IMG/VR virus record: IMGVR_UViG_3300035703_000042
Coordinates: 1-64,000 of that record
Reading direction: 5' to 3' (one strand)
Source: a virus
DNA length: 64,000 bases
Position numbers and translations under genes: made by a program. Below are positions 1 to 8,655 of the stretch, in pieces. The notes beneath the pieces are model-generated. The model saw only the letters and a program-made list of their open reading frames with translations, was not told where the DNA came from and ran no database searches. The number at the start of each line of letters is the position of its first letter. The first letter of the stretch is position 1.

Positions 1-2
1 AG

Positions 3-194
3 CCTTATTCGATTGTCGCTGGATCCAGTTACTTGGGAAATTGGTCAAAAATGAATGTGAGATCGTTGATATTGGATCAAATAAATGTTGTTGATCGCTG
101 CGAAATAGGTGCAGCATCGACTGTGACAAAAAATATTATCGAACCAGGCAGATATCTAGGATCTCCAGCCCGTAGATGGGCAGGCAATCACTGA
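3..194 (+). CDS. Hexapeptide-repeat acyltransferase, C-terminal end (partial)
   Basis: The gene enters from the left edge; only the last 63 codons are present, ending in TGA. The residues IGAASTVTKNI followed by a GSPAR motif are typical of the final coils and C-terminal cap of left-handed beta-helix (LbetaH) sugar acetyl- or acyltransferases, which use acyl-CoA to acylate sugar nucleotides or glycans. The stop codon overlaps the next start as TGATG, so the two genes are probably translationally coupled and belong to one glycan-related operon. Substrate cannot be inferred from this fragment. Confidence 0.75.
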   Translation, partial: PYSIVAGSSYLGNWSKMNVRSLILDQINVVDRCEIGAASTVTKNIIEPGRYLGSPARRWAGNH

Positions 195-1162
195 TGATTT
201 TGACTCCGCCTTATCAATTAATTGATCAAATGGACAGGTTGCCTTCGGAATTTTCGATGGCCGATCATCTAGGTGGATTTGATTTGGATTTAAAAAACGA
301 TCTTTTTACCAGGCTCGATGACTACGCCAGGAACAATGATCGAACATTTATAATAAATGTGGATCAATTTTATCCAAAAAAAATACATGACCATTATAAA
401 AATCTACAAATCAAGTTTGATTACGATTTATTTTTTACCTATCGAAATTTACCAAATAATACATTAGTTGATTATAAGTTACATCCTAAACTCCAATACA
501 AAAATTTTCTCTGTAGTTTCAACGGAAGTCCGCATGTCTCGAGGAAACTTTTGGTAGCTATACTAGACAGGTTTGGTCTTTTTAATCCTTCTTACTCAAC
601 CAAGAACTTTTCTTTTTCAGTTGATCAGTTGGACGGACATATTAAAGATTATACCAACAACGATCAGAATGCGTATTATAGAAAGTTCTTTATTGGTGAT
701 CAAAGCGACAATTTTTTTGAGAAAATATATACTATCAATTATAATCGAACCAATCATTTGAATAATATATCTATTCTTGAGGAATCTATTACAAAAAGTT
801 TTTTACATATAGTTTCAGAGACTATAGCTACCAGTTATTATCCTTTTGTCACAGAGAAATTTTTTTATAGTATTGTTACCAGAGGGTTATTTCTGACGTT
901 TGGTCAACCTGGCTGGTACAGCTATATTGAACACTATTTTGGATTTCGAAAATATCTAAATATTTTTGATTATAGATTTGATGAAATCCAAAACCCAATT
1001 GAACGTTTGATTGAGTTAATATCTATGATTTTAAAATTTTCTAAATTTACTCCCTATGAATGGCACGATCTCAGTATTATGGAGCGCGACAATATCGAAT
1101 TTAACTACGACAATTATTTCAGTGGTGATTATCTAAAAAAAGTAAAAGAATACTGTGAGTGA
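194..1162 (+). CDS. Glycosyltransferase-like protein (SE..TEK family)
   Basis: The ATG at 194 is chosen because it overlaps the upstream stop (TGATG); an ATG six codons earlier lies inside the preceding gene. The 322-residue protein has a C-terminal block with SET, then FVTEKFF, which also occurs in the genes at 50881 and 54817 (SESS...ITEKTWK and AETL...LTEKVFK). This recalls the C-terminal donor-binding region of fucosyltransferase-like (GT10-type) enzymes, where a Glu-Lys pair follows a Ser-Glu-Thr motif. The sequence is clearly more AT-rich than the genes downstream, which suggests separate acquisition. Enzymatic role is inferred; family membership is tentative. Confidence 0.55.
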   Translation: MILTPPYQLIDQMDRLPSEFSMADHLGGFDLDLKNDLFTRLDDYARNNDRTFIINVDQFYPKKIHDHYKNLQIKFDYDLFFTYRNLPNNTLVDYKLHPKLQYKNFLCSFNGSPHVSRKLLVAILDRFGLFNPSYSTKNFSFSVDQLDGHIKDYTNNDQNAYYRKFFIGDQSDNFFEKIYTINYNRTNHLNNISILEESITKSFLHIVSETIATSYYPFVTEKFFYSIVTRGLFLTFGQPGWYSYIEHYFGFRKYLNIFDYRFDEIQNPIERLIELISMILKFSKFTPYEWHDLSIMERDNIEFNYDNYFSGDYLKKVKEYCE

Positions 1163-1262
1163 TTTTGGCAACAAAATTAATTTCGACTAGTAAATCAACA
1201 CTTGTTTTTGTTTCTAAAACGTTATACTATACATACATATTGTTATTTTGATTGGAAAAAAT

Positions 1263-2324
1263 ATGGGCAAACCCTTTGACATTTCAAAATTCCGCAAGGA
1301 AATTACCAAAAGTATCGATGGTCTTTCCATCGGCTTCAATGACCCCACTGACTGGGTCAGTACCGGTAACTATGCTCTCAATTACTTGATTTCAGGCGAT
1401 TTCCACCGCGGCGTGCCCTTGGGCAAGGTCACTGTGTTTGCCGGAGAATCGGGTGCTGGCAAGAGCTATATCTGTTCTGGCAATATCGTAAGACACGCCC
1501 AAGAGCAAGGCATCTTTGTTGTTCTCATCGACACAGAAAACGCCCTGGACGAAGCATGGTTGCATGCGTTAGGTGTGAGCACAGATGAAAGCAAGCTCTT
1601 GAAGCTCAGCATGGCCATGGTGGATGATGTGGCCAAGACCATTTCAACATTCATGACCGACTACAAAGCACTACCAGCAGAGGATCGTCCCAAGGTGCTG
1701 TTTGTGATAGACTCGGTGGGCATGCTGCTCACCCCCACTGATGTCAATCAGTTTGAGTCGGGCGACATGAAAGGCGATCTAGGTCGCAAAGCCAAGAGCC
1801 TTACGGCCCTGGTGCGCAACTGTGTCAACATGTTTGGTGCCTACAACGTGGGCATGGTGTGTACCAATCACACCTACGCCAGCCAGGACATGTTTGACCC
1901 CGACGACAAGATCTCAGGTGGACAGGGCTTTATCTATGCAAGTTCTATCGTGGTGGCCATGCGCAAGCTCAAGCTCAAAGAGGACGAGGACGGCAACAAG
2001 ATCTCTGATGTCATGGGCATCCGGTCAGCCTGTAAAGTCATGAAGACCAGATACGCCAAACCCTTTGAAGGTGTGCAGGTCAAGATCCCTTATGAGACTG
2101 GAATGAATCCCTACTCGGGTCTAGTAGACTTGGCTGAGAAAAAAGAGCTCTTGAAAAAGGATGGTAACCGTCTCATGTTCGTGACTTCAGATGGCGAGAT
2201 CATCAAGCAGTTCCGCAAGGCCTGGGAAAACAACGAAGATGGATGCCTTGACAAGTTAATGGCAGACTTTGCAAATCAAAAAGCTGAACTAAGTACTCCC
2301 GACACAAACATTGAAGGAGAATAA
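1263..2324 (+). CDS. uvsX: UvsX-like RecA-family recombinase
   Basis: Strand-exchange ATPase of the T4 UvsX/RecA family, forming filaments on ssDNA for recombination-dependent replication and repair. Walker A is GESGAGKS (about residues 61-68); Walker B lies in VLFVIDSVGML; the stretch with TNHTY and KISGGQG corresponds to DNA-binding loop and ATP-sensing regions. At about 353 residues it matches UvsX length. ATG 1263 is preferred over TTG 1248; a GGA-rich stretch lies just upstream. A possible -10 (TATACT, 1223-1228) precedes the gene but its -35 is weak. It is followed directly by a small acidic gene and uvsY, so the recombinase and its mediator are co-expressed. Confidence 0.93.
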   Translation: MGKPFDISKFRKEITKSIDGLSIGFNDPTDWVSTGNYALNYLISGDFHRGVPLGKVTVFAGESGAGKSYICSGNIVRHAQEQGIFVVLIDTENALDEAWLHALGVSTDESKLLKLSMAMVDDVAKTISTFMTDYKALPAEDRPKVLFVIDSVGMLLTPTDVNQFESGDMKGDLGRKAKSLTALVRNCVNMFGAYNVGMVCTNHTYASQDMFDPDDKISGGQGFIYASSIVVAMRKLKLKEDEDGNKISDVMGIRSACKVMKTRYAKPFEGVQVKIPYETGMNPYSGLVDLAEKKELLKKDGNRLMFVTSDGEIIKQFRKAWENNEDGCLDKLMADFANQKAELSTPDTNIEGE

Positions 2325-2325
2325 C

Positions 2326-2565
2326 ATGTCCCTGGATCTAGCAAGCGAAATCTGGACCGAACTCAAGAGATACATTGGATCAGTGGACCGCAGCGAAGCT
2401 GCTGATGTTCTTGTGAATCTATTAGTAGATCATGATCACGACGCTGACGAAATACGATCAGCGTTCAAAGGCGATTCGGATGTCAAACAAGCATTACAAG
2501 TTTATTCTGACTCCGAAGCCGACGACGTCGACGACGATTATGAGGACGAGGACGACGAATACTGA
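2326..2565 (+). CDS. Small acidic protein between uvsX and uvsY
   Basis: A 79-residue protein with a strong ribosome site (GAAGGAG) before the ATG at 2326, one base after the uvsX stop. The N-terminal 50 residues are predicted mostly helical; the C-terminus is a run of Asp/Glu (from SEADDVDDD to the end). No enzyme motif is visible. The acidic tail could mimic nucleic acid or contact a basic partner such as UvsY, but that is inference. Its place between recombinase and mediator suggests a role in recombination or replication. Confidence 0.8.
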   Translation: MSLDLASEIWTELKRYIGSVDRSEAADVLVNLLVDHDHDADEIRSAFKGDSDVKQALQVYSDSEADDVDDDYEDEDDEY

Positions 2566-2567
2566 TC

Positions 2568-3020
2568 ATGTGGTATAGCCGAGTCATCGCGGATCTGTCA
2601 GCTATTCCTGATTTCATCGCTCACTATGAACGTGAGCTAGATACTGCCAAATCAGAGTGTCGCATTGGCGGACTCATTGAAAAGAACATCAAAGAGCTGC
2701 CTGGCATCACTGAACATAGATTCAATCAACTACAAGAAGTTGAAGCGGTGCTTAACTATCTCAATATACAACTGCGAAAGATCCGTCGTAGACATTTCCA
2801 GAAGTATTTAGAAAGCTATGCTCGCGCCCTTACTTCTCGCGATGCAGAAAAATATGTAGACGGTGAGGATGAAGTGATTGACTTTGAGACCATCATCAAC
2901 GAAGTGGCATTGTTGAGAAATCGTTGGTTGGGAATCATGAAGGCCTTGGATGCCAAGCAATGGCAGATGGGACACATTGTGCGGTTAAGAACAGCAGGAA
3001 TGGAAGATATCACAGTATGA
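2568..3020 (+). CDS. uvsY: UvsY-like recombination mediator
   Basis: A 150-residue, largely helical, charged protein immediately after uvsX and the acidic gene. The C-terminal block (LDAKQWQMGHIVRLRTAGME) resembles the C-terminal end of T4 UvsY (LDAIKSRGFAIKHIQDMRAF), the region involved in ssDNA binding and hexamer formation. UvsY loads UvsX on gp32-coated ssDNA. Length is close to T4 UvsY (137 residues). Assignment rests on weak similarity plus gene order, which is standard for T4-like phages. Its stop overlaps the next gene by ATGA. Confidence 0.75.
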   Translation: MWYSRVIADLSAIPDFIAHYERELDTAKSECRIGGLIEKNIKELPGITEHRFNQLQEVEAVLNYLNIQLRKIRRRHFQKYLESYARALTSRDAEKYVDGEDEVIDFETIINEVALLRNRWLGIMKALDAKQWQMGHIVRLRTAGMEDITV

Positions 3021-3778
3021 TACATCGAGGGTTTGCCACAGCCGAATCTAGTCATGCGCACAGCATGACTGTGCTTTCACAGTTCTATGAGCACGACGAT
3101 TTCATGTCCAGCATTGGTACCTTGATAGACATGGGCTGCGGTGATGGCCGAGACCTAGAATGGTGGGCCACTCGTACCACTCGAGATGATGCACCTATAC
3201 CATTGAATATACGTTGTACCGGTGTGGATACTCGTGAATCATTGCCGATAGCGCACAAGTACAAGAATATCACATATCATCGCCAGGACTTTGAGCAGCC
3301 TTTCCAAATCAACAAAAAATTTGACGTGGTTTGGTGTCATGACGCATTCCAATATGTGATTGATCCTTTCTCTACATTGAAAAACTGGAGAGACATCACT
3401 CACGATGGGGGTATGCTATGCGTCAGTGTCCCCCAAAACACTGTGATGGAATTCAACACACAGGCCTTTGATCAACCCGATCTACAGTACTGGAATTGGA
3501 CAGTGGTCAGTCTCATACATGTATTGGCTGTTTCGGGTTGGGACTGTGCCAGTGGATTTTTCCTGCGCCCGCCCGCAGATCCCTGGATCCATGCCGTGGT
3601 CTATAAAAGCGAGCATGATCCAATGGATCCAAAAACCACTCGATGGGCAACTCTTGCTGAAAAAAATCTTTTACCGGATACCATGACGCGCAGTATTGTC
3701 AAGAACGGGTATCCTCGACAGCGAGATCTCATGTTACCGTGGTTGGACAAGAGTCTTGCGTCGCTCTCACATCTCTGA
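3017..3778 (+). CDS. Class I SAM-dependent methyltransferase
   Basis: Starts at ATG 3017, which overlaps the uvsY stop (ATGA). A typical motif I, LIDMGCGDGRDLEWW (about residues 36-50), binds S-adenosylmethionine; an acidic residue after the next strand is in GVDTRE; motif IV-like VWCHDAFQYV follows. This is the small-molecule or glycan type of Rossmann methyltransferase rather than a DNA methylase: no DPPY/NPPY motif is seen. It lies at the left edge of the glycan island, so a sugar or glycolipid substrate is plausible. Its 3' end overlaps the convergent gene (ending at 3729) by 50 nt. Confidence 0.8.
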   Translation: MIHRGFATAESSHAHSMTVLSQFYEHDDFMSSIGTLIDMGCGDGRDLEWWATRTTRDDAPIPLNIRCTGVDTRESLPIAHKYKNITYHRQDFEQPFQINKKFDVVWCHDAFQYVIDPFSTLKNWRDITHDGGMLCVSVPQNTVMEFNTQAFDQPDLQYWNWTVVSLIHVLAVSGWDCASGFFLRPPADPWIHAVVYKSEHDPMDPKTTRWATLAEKNLLPDTMTRSIVKNGYPRQRDLMLPWLDKSLASLSHL

Positions 3779-4634
3779 CCTGAGATTTCAACACGCGCAT
3801 CATGTGATTCAACGGCAGCCCTTCTTGGATCTCTTCTAGGGTCCATTCGGTGTAACACACGTCGTTGATCCATTGTTGACGTTCGGGCATGACCGGAGAT
3901 TCGATGTTGGCCAAATCAGAATTTCCCACCGGTGCTGCCAGGCTAGAAGATCCAACAAAGGCTGGTACTCCGGCAAGCACAGCTTCCACTCCGGGATTGC
4001 TGCTCCAGTTTACCACAGCCCAGGCATTTTGCAAGCTCTCCTGGAAATCATAGCTGTCGTAGGTGTCGGTGAGTCGTACCGGGTGTTGTATCCTTATGTC
4101 GGGCCCAAGGTAGTCGATGTCCAACCTTTCCCGAGGGTGCCATCTCACCAGTATGGGACGTTGTGAATATCGACGTATCTCTTCTACGGTGTTCTTTACC
4201 CAGAGTCCTGTGGCAGGCATGCCCGTCCATTGTTGGCTGTTTTGGCGCTGGGTGGCGATGACTATGTGCTCACCTGTGCCTTTCCACGGAGCCATACGCA
4301 CACCCATCTGTAGATAACGATCTGCGGGCATCATGTCATGATTGAACAAGCCCTGACGATTGACCCCATTGATGCCAATCCTCCAGGTGCGACCACGAAA
4401 CAAGCCTCCTACTTCCAAGACTACCACGGGCAAGCCCAGCTGACGATAGTGCTGCCAGACTTCGGCGTTCCTGCGCATGCGACCTTCCCAGAGCACGCTC
4501 CAGATCACAGCTACATCGGCCATGAAATCGTTCTTTACTATCACATGCCCGCGACGGGCCAATGCAGCTTCAAAAGCCTGAAATACGGGTCGGCTGTTTT
4601 TGGCGCCGAAGTTATCAAATATACTGAATCTCAT
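3729..4634 (-). CDS. Capsule-type glycosyltransferase-like protein, paralogue 1
   Basis: A 301-residue protein. It shares a diagnostic C-terminal block with three other minus-strand genes here: a WAVVNWSS-type stretch, EAVLAGVPAFVG, then S(D/N)LANIESPVMP and a W-T-L-E-E motif. This architecture resembles the C-terminal Rossmann domain of KpsC/KpsS-like and CDP-glycerol transferase-like enzymes that act on surface polysaccharides, where a Ser/His-Glu region binds the nucleotide of the donor. PILVRWHP resembles the nucleotide-proximal RPHP motif of that group. Its separation from the other three copies by several plus-strand genes suggests duplication and shuffling. Function is by analogy. Confidence 0.6.
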   Translation of the reverse strand: MRFSIFDNFGAKNSRPVFQAFEAALARRGHVIVKNDFMADVAVIWSVLWEGRMRRNAEVWQHYRQLGLPVVVLEVGGLFRGRTWRIGINGVNRQGLFNHDMMPADRYLQMGVRMAPWKGTGEHIVIATQRQNSQQWTGMPATGLWVKNTVEEIRRYSQRPILVRWHPRERLDIDYLGPDIRIQHPVRLTDTYDSYDFQESLQNAWAVVNWSSNPGVEAVLAGVPAFVGSSSLAAPVGNSDLANIESPVMPERQQWINDVCYTEWTLEEIQEGLPLNHMMRVLKSQVRDVRATQDSCPTTVT

Positions 4635-4678
4635 GCGGTTAAATAGGTAGATATAATAGTTATCAGATTGGGATCAGT

Positions 4679-5500
4679 ATGTCGCGCAAGTTCCAGGTAG
4701 TGACCACTTTCCATGATGCAGGTTATCATGCTTATGGAAAAAGAATGATTGAGACTTTCTTGGCCAATTGGCCACGAGAAGTCGGCCTCAGGGTCTATGC
4801 CGAGAACACAGAGATCTTTGAGCGTGCTGAAAATCTACAAATCCTGGATATTTCTTCAACTATACCGGCTCTTGCAGCGTTTAAACAAAGATGGCAATCG
4901 GTGCCAATGGCCACAGGAAATCAAGCACGTGGTCCGCGAGATCGTCGTGGCAAGCAGCCCGGCATCGGATTTAAATGGGATGCAGTGAGATTCAGCCATA
5001 AGGTCTACGCATTTTGCCACGCAGCACGCGATTGTGATGTTGATATCTTGATCTGGATGGACGCTGATACAGTGTGTCACAGTGCCATGCCTTTGAGCTA
5101 TCTAGAATCACAGATGCCCCTGGGTACCAATCTAGGCTATCTCGGTCGAGAAAAAAAATACAGCGAATGTGGTCTCTATGCCTTGGATCTCATCGCTCCG
5201 GGAAGCCGTGAGTTCGTGGACATTTTCCAGGCCTTCTATGATGATGCTGAATCAGGGATCTTCTCACTCAGTGAATGGCACGACAGTTTTGTTTTTGATC
5301 AGGTCAGGGCGATTATGTCAAGGACTCCGTGTTGGCAGGAACTGAATTGGAGTCAGGGTTTGATACGTGGCGAAGGCCATCCTTTGATCAACAGTGCCTG
5401 GGGAGCCTACCTTGATCATCTCAAAGGTGATCGTAAGCAAACAGGTCGTAGTCGGCAGCAAGATCTTCGAGTCACACGCACAGAAAGCTACTGGCAATGA
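4679..5500 (+). CDS. Glycosyltransferase (DxD, GT-A-like)
   Basis: A 273-residue protein with a DAD metal-binding motif in IWMDADTVCHSAM (about residues 121-133), as expected for nucleotide-sugar-dependent GT-A transferases. The start has a GGGA ribosome site and a TATAAT at 4652-4657, though no good -35 is visible; a TTAAATA motif lies at 4639-4645. It heads a plus-strand chain of genes linked by ATGA overlaps (to 8655), so it probably takes part in one glycan pathway with them. Donor and acceptor unknown. Confidence 0.75.
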   Translation: MSRKFQVVTTFHDAGYHAYGKRMIETFLANWPREVGLRVYAENTEIFERAENLQILDISSTIPALAAFKQRWQSVPMATGNQARGPRDRRGKQPGIGFKWDAVRFSHKVYAFCHAARDCDVDILIWMDADTVCHSAMPLSYLESQMPLGTNLGYLGREKKYSECGLYALDLIAPGSREFVDIFQAFYDDAESGIFSLSEWHDSFVFDQVRAIMSRTPCWQELNWSQGLIRGEGHPLINSAWGAYLDHLKGDRKQTGRSRQQDLRVTRTESYWQ

Positions 5501-6168
5501 AAGCATTCATCATATGCCTTTCGGAGATAAACAGCAGTATCACCAGTGCTCGTGTGTTGCAAAAGGATCTCCATGCTGTGGGCATCGATGCTGATCTGTT
5601 TGAAGGGTCATACGGTGATATTGCCCAACAACAATATCTCGAACATGGTCGAGTGTGCCATCCGTGGTCGTTCAAAGGACCCGACCAGCCCTACAGCCAG
5701 ACTCTCACGGCCCAGGATTTCTTGCCCGGCATCTTGGGTTGTTTTGACAGCCATTATCGCCTCTGGCAACTGTGTGCTGATCTAGGAGACCCTATAATGA
5801 TATTCGAGGACGACATCGAGATCGTGCGCGGTTATCAAGAAGTGGCCTGGCAGGACGTGCTCTCCTTGGCTTTCAGTCACAACAAAAAAATGCAGAAGTA
5901 TCTGCAGTATCTGGACAGTCCCGAAGGCGAACCCCGAGCCGAACACTATCGGCAGGCCAGTATGCCTGGCAACGGTGGTTACGCTCTACATCCGCATGCA
6001 GCTCGCGTGTTAGTGGATACCTATGCTCACACGTTCCTGCCTGCGGACAATGCCATCAATCAGCATGTGGTCAAAATCGAGATCCATAACTACATGATGG
6101 GACGAGCACGCGATAAATTAGCAGGAAACATAAGTCTCACGAGATCAAAAATATGGGAACAGAGATGA
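5497..6168 (+). CDS. GT25-family glycosyltransferase (LOS/LPS type)
   Basis: The N-terminal ICLSEIN, the GCFDSHYRLW motif and the acidic IMIFEDDIEI (about residues 101-110) match the GT25 family of lipooligosaccharide galactosyl/glucosyltransferases (LgtB-like), in which EDD is the metal-binding site. Length (223 residues) fits. The start overlaps the upstream stop by ATGA and the stop overlaps the next start by ATGA. LPS-type activity suggests modification of host-like surface glycan or glycosylation of a virion protein; the acceptor cannot be read from the sequence. Confidence 0.8.
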   Translation: MKAFIICLSEINSSITSARVLQKDLHAVGIDADLFEGSYGDIAQQQYLEHGRVCHPWSFKGPDQPYSQTLTAQDFLPGILGCFDSHYRLWQLCADLGDPIMIFEDDIEIVRGYQEVAWQDVLSLAFSHNKKMQKYLQYLDSPEGEPRAEHYRQASMPGNGGYALHPHAARVLVDTYAHTFLPADNAINQHVVKIEIHNYMMGRARDKLAGNISLTRSKIWEQR

Positions 6169-6716
6169 TAGATCTTTCATGGTTGGATGTTGGCGGTAAG
6201 AAAAAAGTAGAAGGGCACATGCGAGTGGGCGAGGATGTTCGCGACTTCTGGTTGAAGGTTCGCGAGATCACCGGATTCCGATCCGTCATGGAGATTGGAT
6301 TCAATGCTGGCCACAGCAGCGCCTTCTTGCTGGAATTGTTTCCTGACATCACAGTGGTGAGTCACGATATTGGATGGCACAAATATACTGTGCCCAACAG
6401 CGAATTGGTGAAACAACGCTACGGCGATAGGTTCGAGTTTGTGTTGGTGGACAGCTTGCAGATCCGTGCCAAGCATCTACGTGGCAGATTTGATGTGATG
6501 TTCATTGACGGGAATCACGACACAGATTGGATCGACAGCGATCTGCGTCTTTGGATGCAGACTGACATTCCCTATGCCGTGGTCGACGATCTACAGGTCA
6601 AGACCGTGAACACTGTGTATAAGAAATATCTCCCACACTATCAAGAACTGCATCGCGGTCAGTATCACAGCAACACCGGTTCTCCGGTCACGGCCAGTCT
6701 GATAAAGGCACGATGA
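6165..6716 (+). CDS. Class I SAM methyltransferase (Methyltransf_24-like)
   Basis: ATG 6165 is chosen because it overlaps the previous stop (ATGA); an ATG at 6153 is also in frame. Motif I is MEIGFNAGHSSAF (about residues 42-54), and FIDGNHD (about 110-116) corresponds to the metal/SAM-proximal motif of the FkbM/Methyltransf_24-like O-methyltransferases. At 183 residues it is compact. It sits between two glycosyltransferases in the same overlap-linked chain, so O-methylation of a sugar in the same glycan is a reasonable guess. Confidence 0.75.
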   Translation: MIDLSWLDVGGKKKVEGHMRVGEDVRDFWLKVREITGFRSVMEIGFNAGHSSAFLLELFPDITVVSHDIGWHKYTVPNSELVKQRYGDRFEFVLVDSLQIRAKHLRGRFDVMFIDGNHDTDWIDSDLRLWMQTDIPYAVVDDLQVKTVNTVYKKYLPHYQELHRGQYHSNTGSPVTASLIKAR

Positions 6717-8005
6717 AAACACTGATCTATCAGTACTGGCAATTCTCGGATTCCACACGAGATTTCTGGAAGCTGAGTGAGCAGAGCATGCGACAGTATG
6801 CAGCTCGCATCGGTGCCGACTATCGTCTCATACGGTCGGGCGCACCATTCACTCCATACTACGGCATCTTCTTGCCTTTCTTGCAGGGCTGGTGTCACGA
6901 TTATGATGCCATATGTTTCGTAGACAGCGATGTATTGGTCACCGTGCATTCACGCAACATATTCGAGTCAGCGAGCAGCAGCCTACCCACGGTGAGTCTC
7001 ATGAACACAGGTCCACTTGTGGTGGATCCCATTCCTGCCAGTGACAGCTGGGATCATCGCGGACACGCCAACAGTGGAGTGGTAGTTTTTCCTCGATCCA
7101 GTTATCGTCGAGTTACAGGATTCGTTGGCAATCTCTCGCAGCACTGGCAGGACAATCACGATCAATGGGGCAGTTTTGATCAGCTGGTGATCAATCGCCT
7201 GTGTCTCGAACATGGATTCTCGGAACTGGATTGGCGATTCAACTACCATCTCGGCAGATATGATGCTGATCAAAGATGGGCAGCAGACTTCATCCATTAT
7301 CATAGGAAAAACAAAAGTCGCATGGCCGACGATTTTGCCGATGATCGAATCATGAATCGCGGACATCGAAAAGTCATCGTGCTAGGTAGTGGCCCTGACA
7401 TGCCCATGATCAACGACTGGGACACCGGAGACTGTGTGATCGTTGGTCTCAACAGTGTTTATCGTGGCACCGACAAGTGGACCTATCTCCTCAGCCCTGG
7501 CGACTTTCCTGACAAGCCCATGCTACGCAAGCTCTATAACCACAATCGTGTGCCTTTTGAGTCTGGGCAGAAAGTCTACTATCCCGAAAGCGTGCCCATG
7601 GGTTGGCGCACAGCATTTGCACACTATTGTCCAAAAAAGAGTCACACAGATGCTGTGAAAGAACTAGGTATGGTGTCCTACTTTGGACTCATGTACTGGG
7701 TCATGCATTTTCTCAAACCCACTCACATAGCCTGTCTGGGACTGGACATGGACTATGAACCTGATGCTGCCGGTGCCACCAGCTTTTATGGAGTTGGACT
7801 TGACATGCGTACTCGCGGCGTTCCTGATTTTGTGCATCAGATCAACACCTACTTTGACGGCGACTTTTCAGTGATGGATCGTTGGTTTGATCGATTACAG
7901 ATCAATCTCGGCGACACTCGAGTCTATAATCTTTCCACGCGCCCACGAAGCCGGTTACCTTGGGATCGTATCAACATCAACGAGTTCTTGGAGTTGCGGC
8001 AATGA
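6713..8005 (+). CDS. Two-domain protein: GT-A glycosyltransferase plus DUF115/MptE-like domain
   Basis: The first about 215 residues look like a GT-A transferase with an acidic motif in ICFVDSDVLV (DSD) and a later DQLVIN motif. From about residue 222 a second domain begins: KVIVLGSGPDMPMINDW then VIVGLNSVYR, resembling DUF115/MptE-like Rossmann domains found in motility-associated glycosylation and sugar-processing proteins. The 430-residue length is explained by this fusion. It overlaps both neighbours by ATGA. Linking a transferase with this domain suggests processing of one sugar; the reaction is unknown. Confidence 0.65.
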   Translation: MKTLIYQYWQFSDSTRDFWKLSEQSMRQYAARIGADYRLIRSGAPFTPYYGIFLPFLQGWCHDYDAICFVDSDVLVTVHSRNIFESASSSLPTVSLMNTGPLVVDPIPASDSWDHRGHANSGVVVFPRSSYRRVTGFVGNLSQHWQDNHDQWGSFDQLVINRLCLEHGFSELDWRFNYHLGRYDADQRWAADFIHYHRKNKSRMADDFADDRIMNRGHRKVIVLGSGPDMPMINDWDTGDCVIVGLNSVYRGTDKWTYLLSPGDFPDKPMLRKLYNHNRVPFESGQKVYYPESVPMGWRTAFAHYCPKKSHTDAVKELGMVSYFGLMYWVMHFLKPTHIACLGLDMDYEPDAAGATSFYGVGLDMRTRGVPDFVHQINTYFDGDFSVMDRWFDRLQINLGDTRVYNLSTRPRSRLPWDRININEFLELRQ

Positions 8006-8655
8006 ACAACATCACAGTGGCCTGTGTGCTCAGGCAAGGTGGTTGGGCTGACTATGATGCTGGCTGGGTGGAGAGACTGCAGAACATGGTAAGCCGTAAT
8101 CTCCAGAGGCCGCATAGGTTCGTGTGTTTCAGCGACTGCGATGTGCCTTGTGAACGCATCCCTTTGTTGCCCACAGATCCTGATGTGCGTGGTTGGTGGG
8201 CCAAGATGCAGTTGTTCCGCCCAGGTATTTTGTCAGGGCCGGTGTTGTACCTCGATCTAGACACTGTGATCTCGGGCAGTCTCGATGAGGTAATTGATCG
8301 AGTTGAATATCAAGACATGGTGATGTGGTGGGAATCGGACCGTGCCATTGCCAGCAGCGCCATCATGTGGTGGCGACAGGACTTGTCAGAGCTGTGGAAC
8401 ATTTATTGCCAAGATCCCGATCACTGGCATCGAGAATATCGAGTATCACCAAGGCTGGGAGATCAAGCCTTTGTATCTGAACGAGTGACCACTACTACGT
8501 TCCTAGATCATTGCCCCAGCGAGTGGTTTCACATAGCCAGCAAGAGTGATCATCGTGTGGAACTTTCCCAGGTCAGGATACTCACCTTCCGCAAACGAGC
8601 CAACAAGCCGTCTACCATGCCCAATCATCCCTTGGTCAAGGCGCATTGGCGATGA
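8002..8655 (+). CDS. Glycosyltransferase, DxD type, paralogue of gene at 12869
   Basis: ATG 8002 overlaps the preceding stop by ATGA. The motif VLYLDLDTVISG (DLD, about residues 79-90) is the GT-A metal site. The same layout (WWxKMQLF then YLDLDTVI) is in the protein starting at 12869 (WWYKMQMF then YFDLDVVI), so the two are paralogues flanking the minus-strand operon. The 3' end overlaps the convergent gene ending at 8636 by 20 nt. Confidence 0.75.
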   Translation: MNNITVACVLRQGGWADYDAGWVERLQNMVSRNLQRPHRFVCFSDCDVPCERIPLLPTDPDVRGWWAKMQLFRPGILSGPVLYLDLDTVISGSLDEVIDRVEYQDMVMWWESDRAIASSAIMWWRQDLSELWNIYCQDPDHWHREYRVSPRLGDQAFVSERVTTTTFLDHCPSEWFHIASKSDHRVELSQVRILTFRKRANKPSTMPNHPLVKAHWR

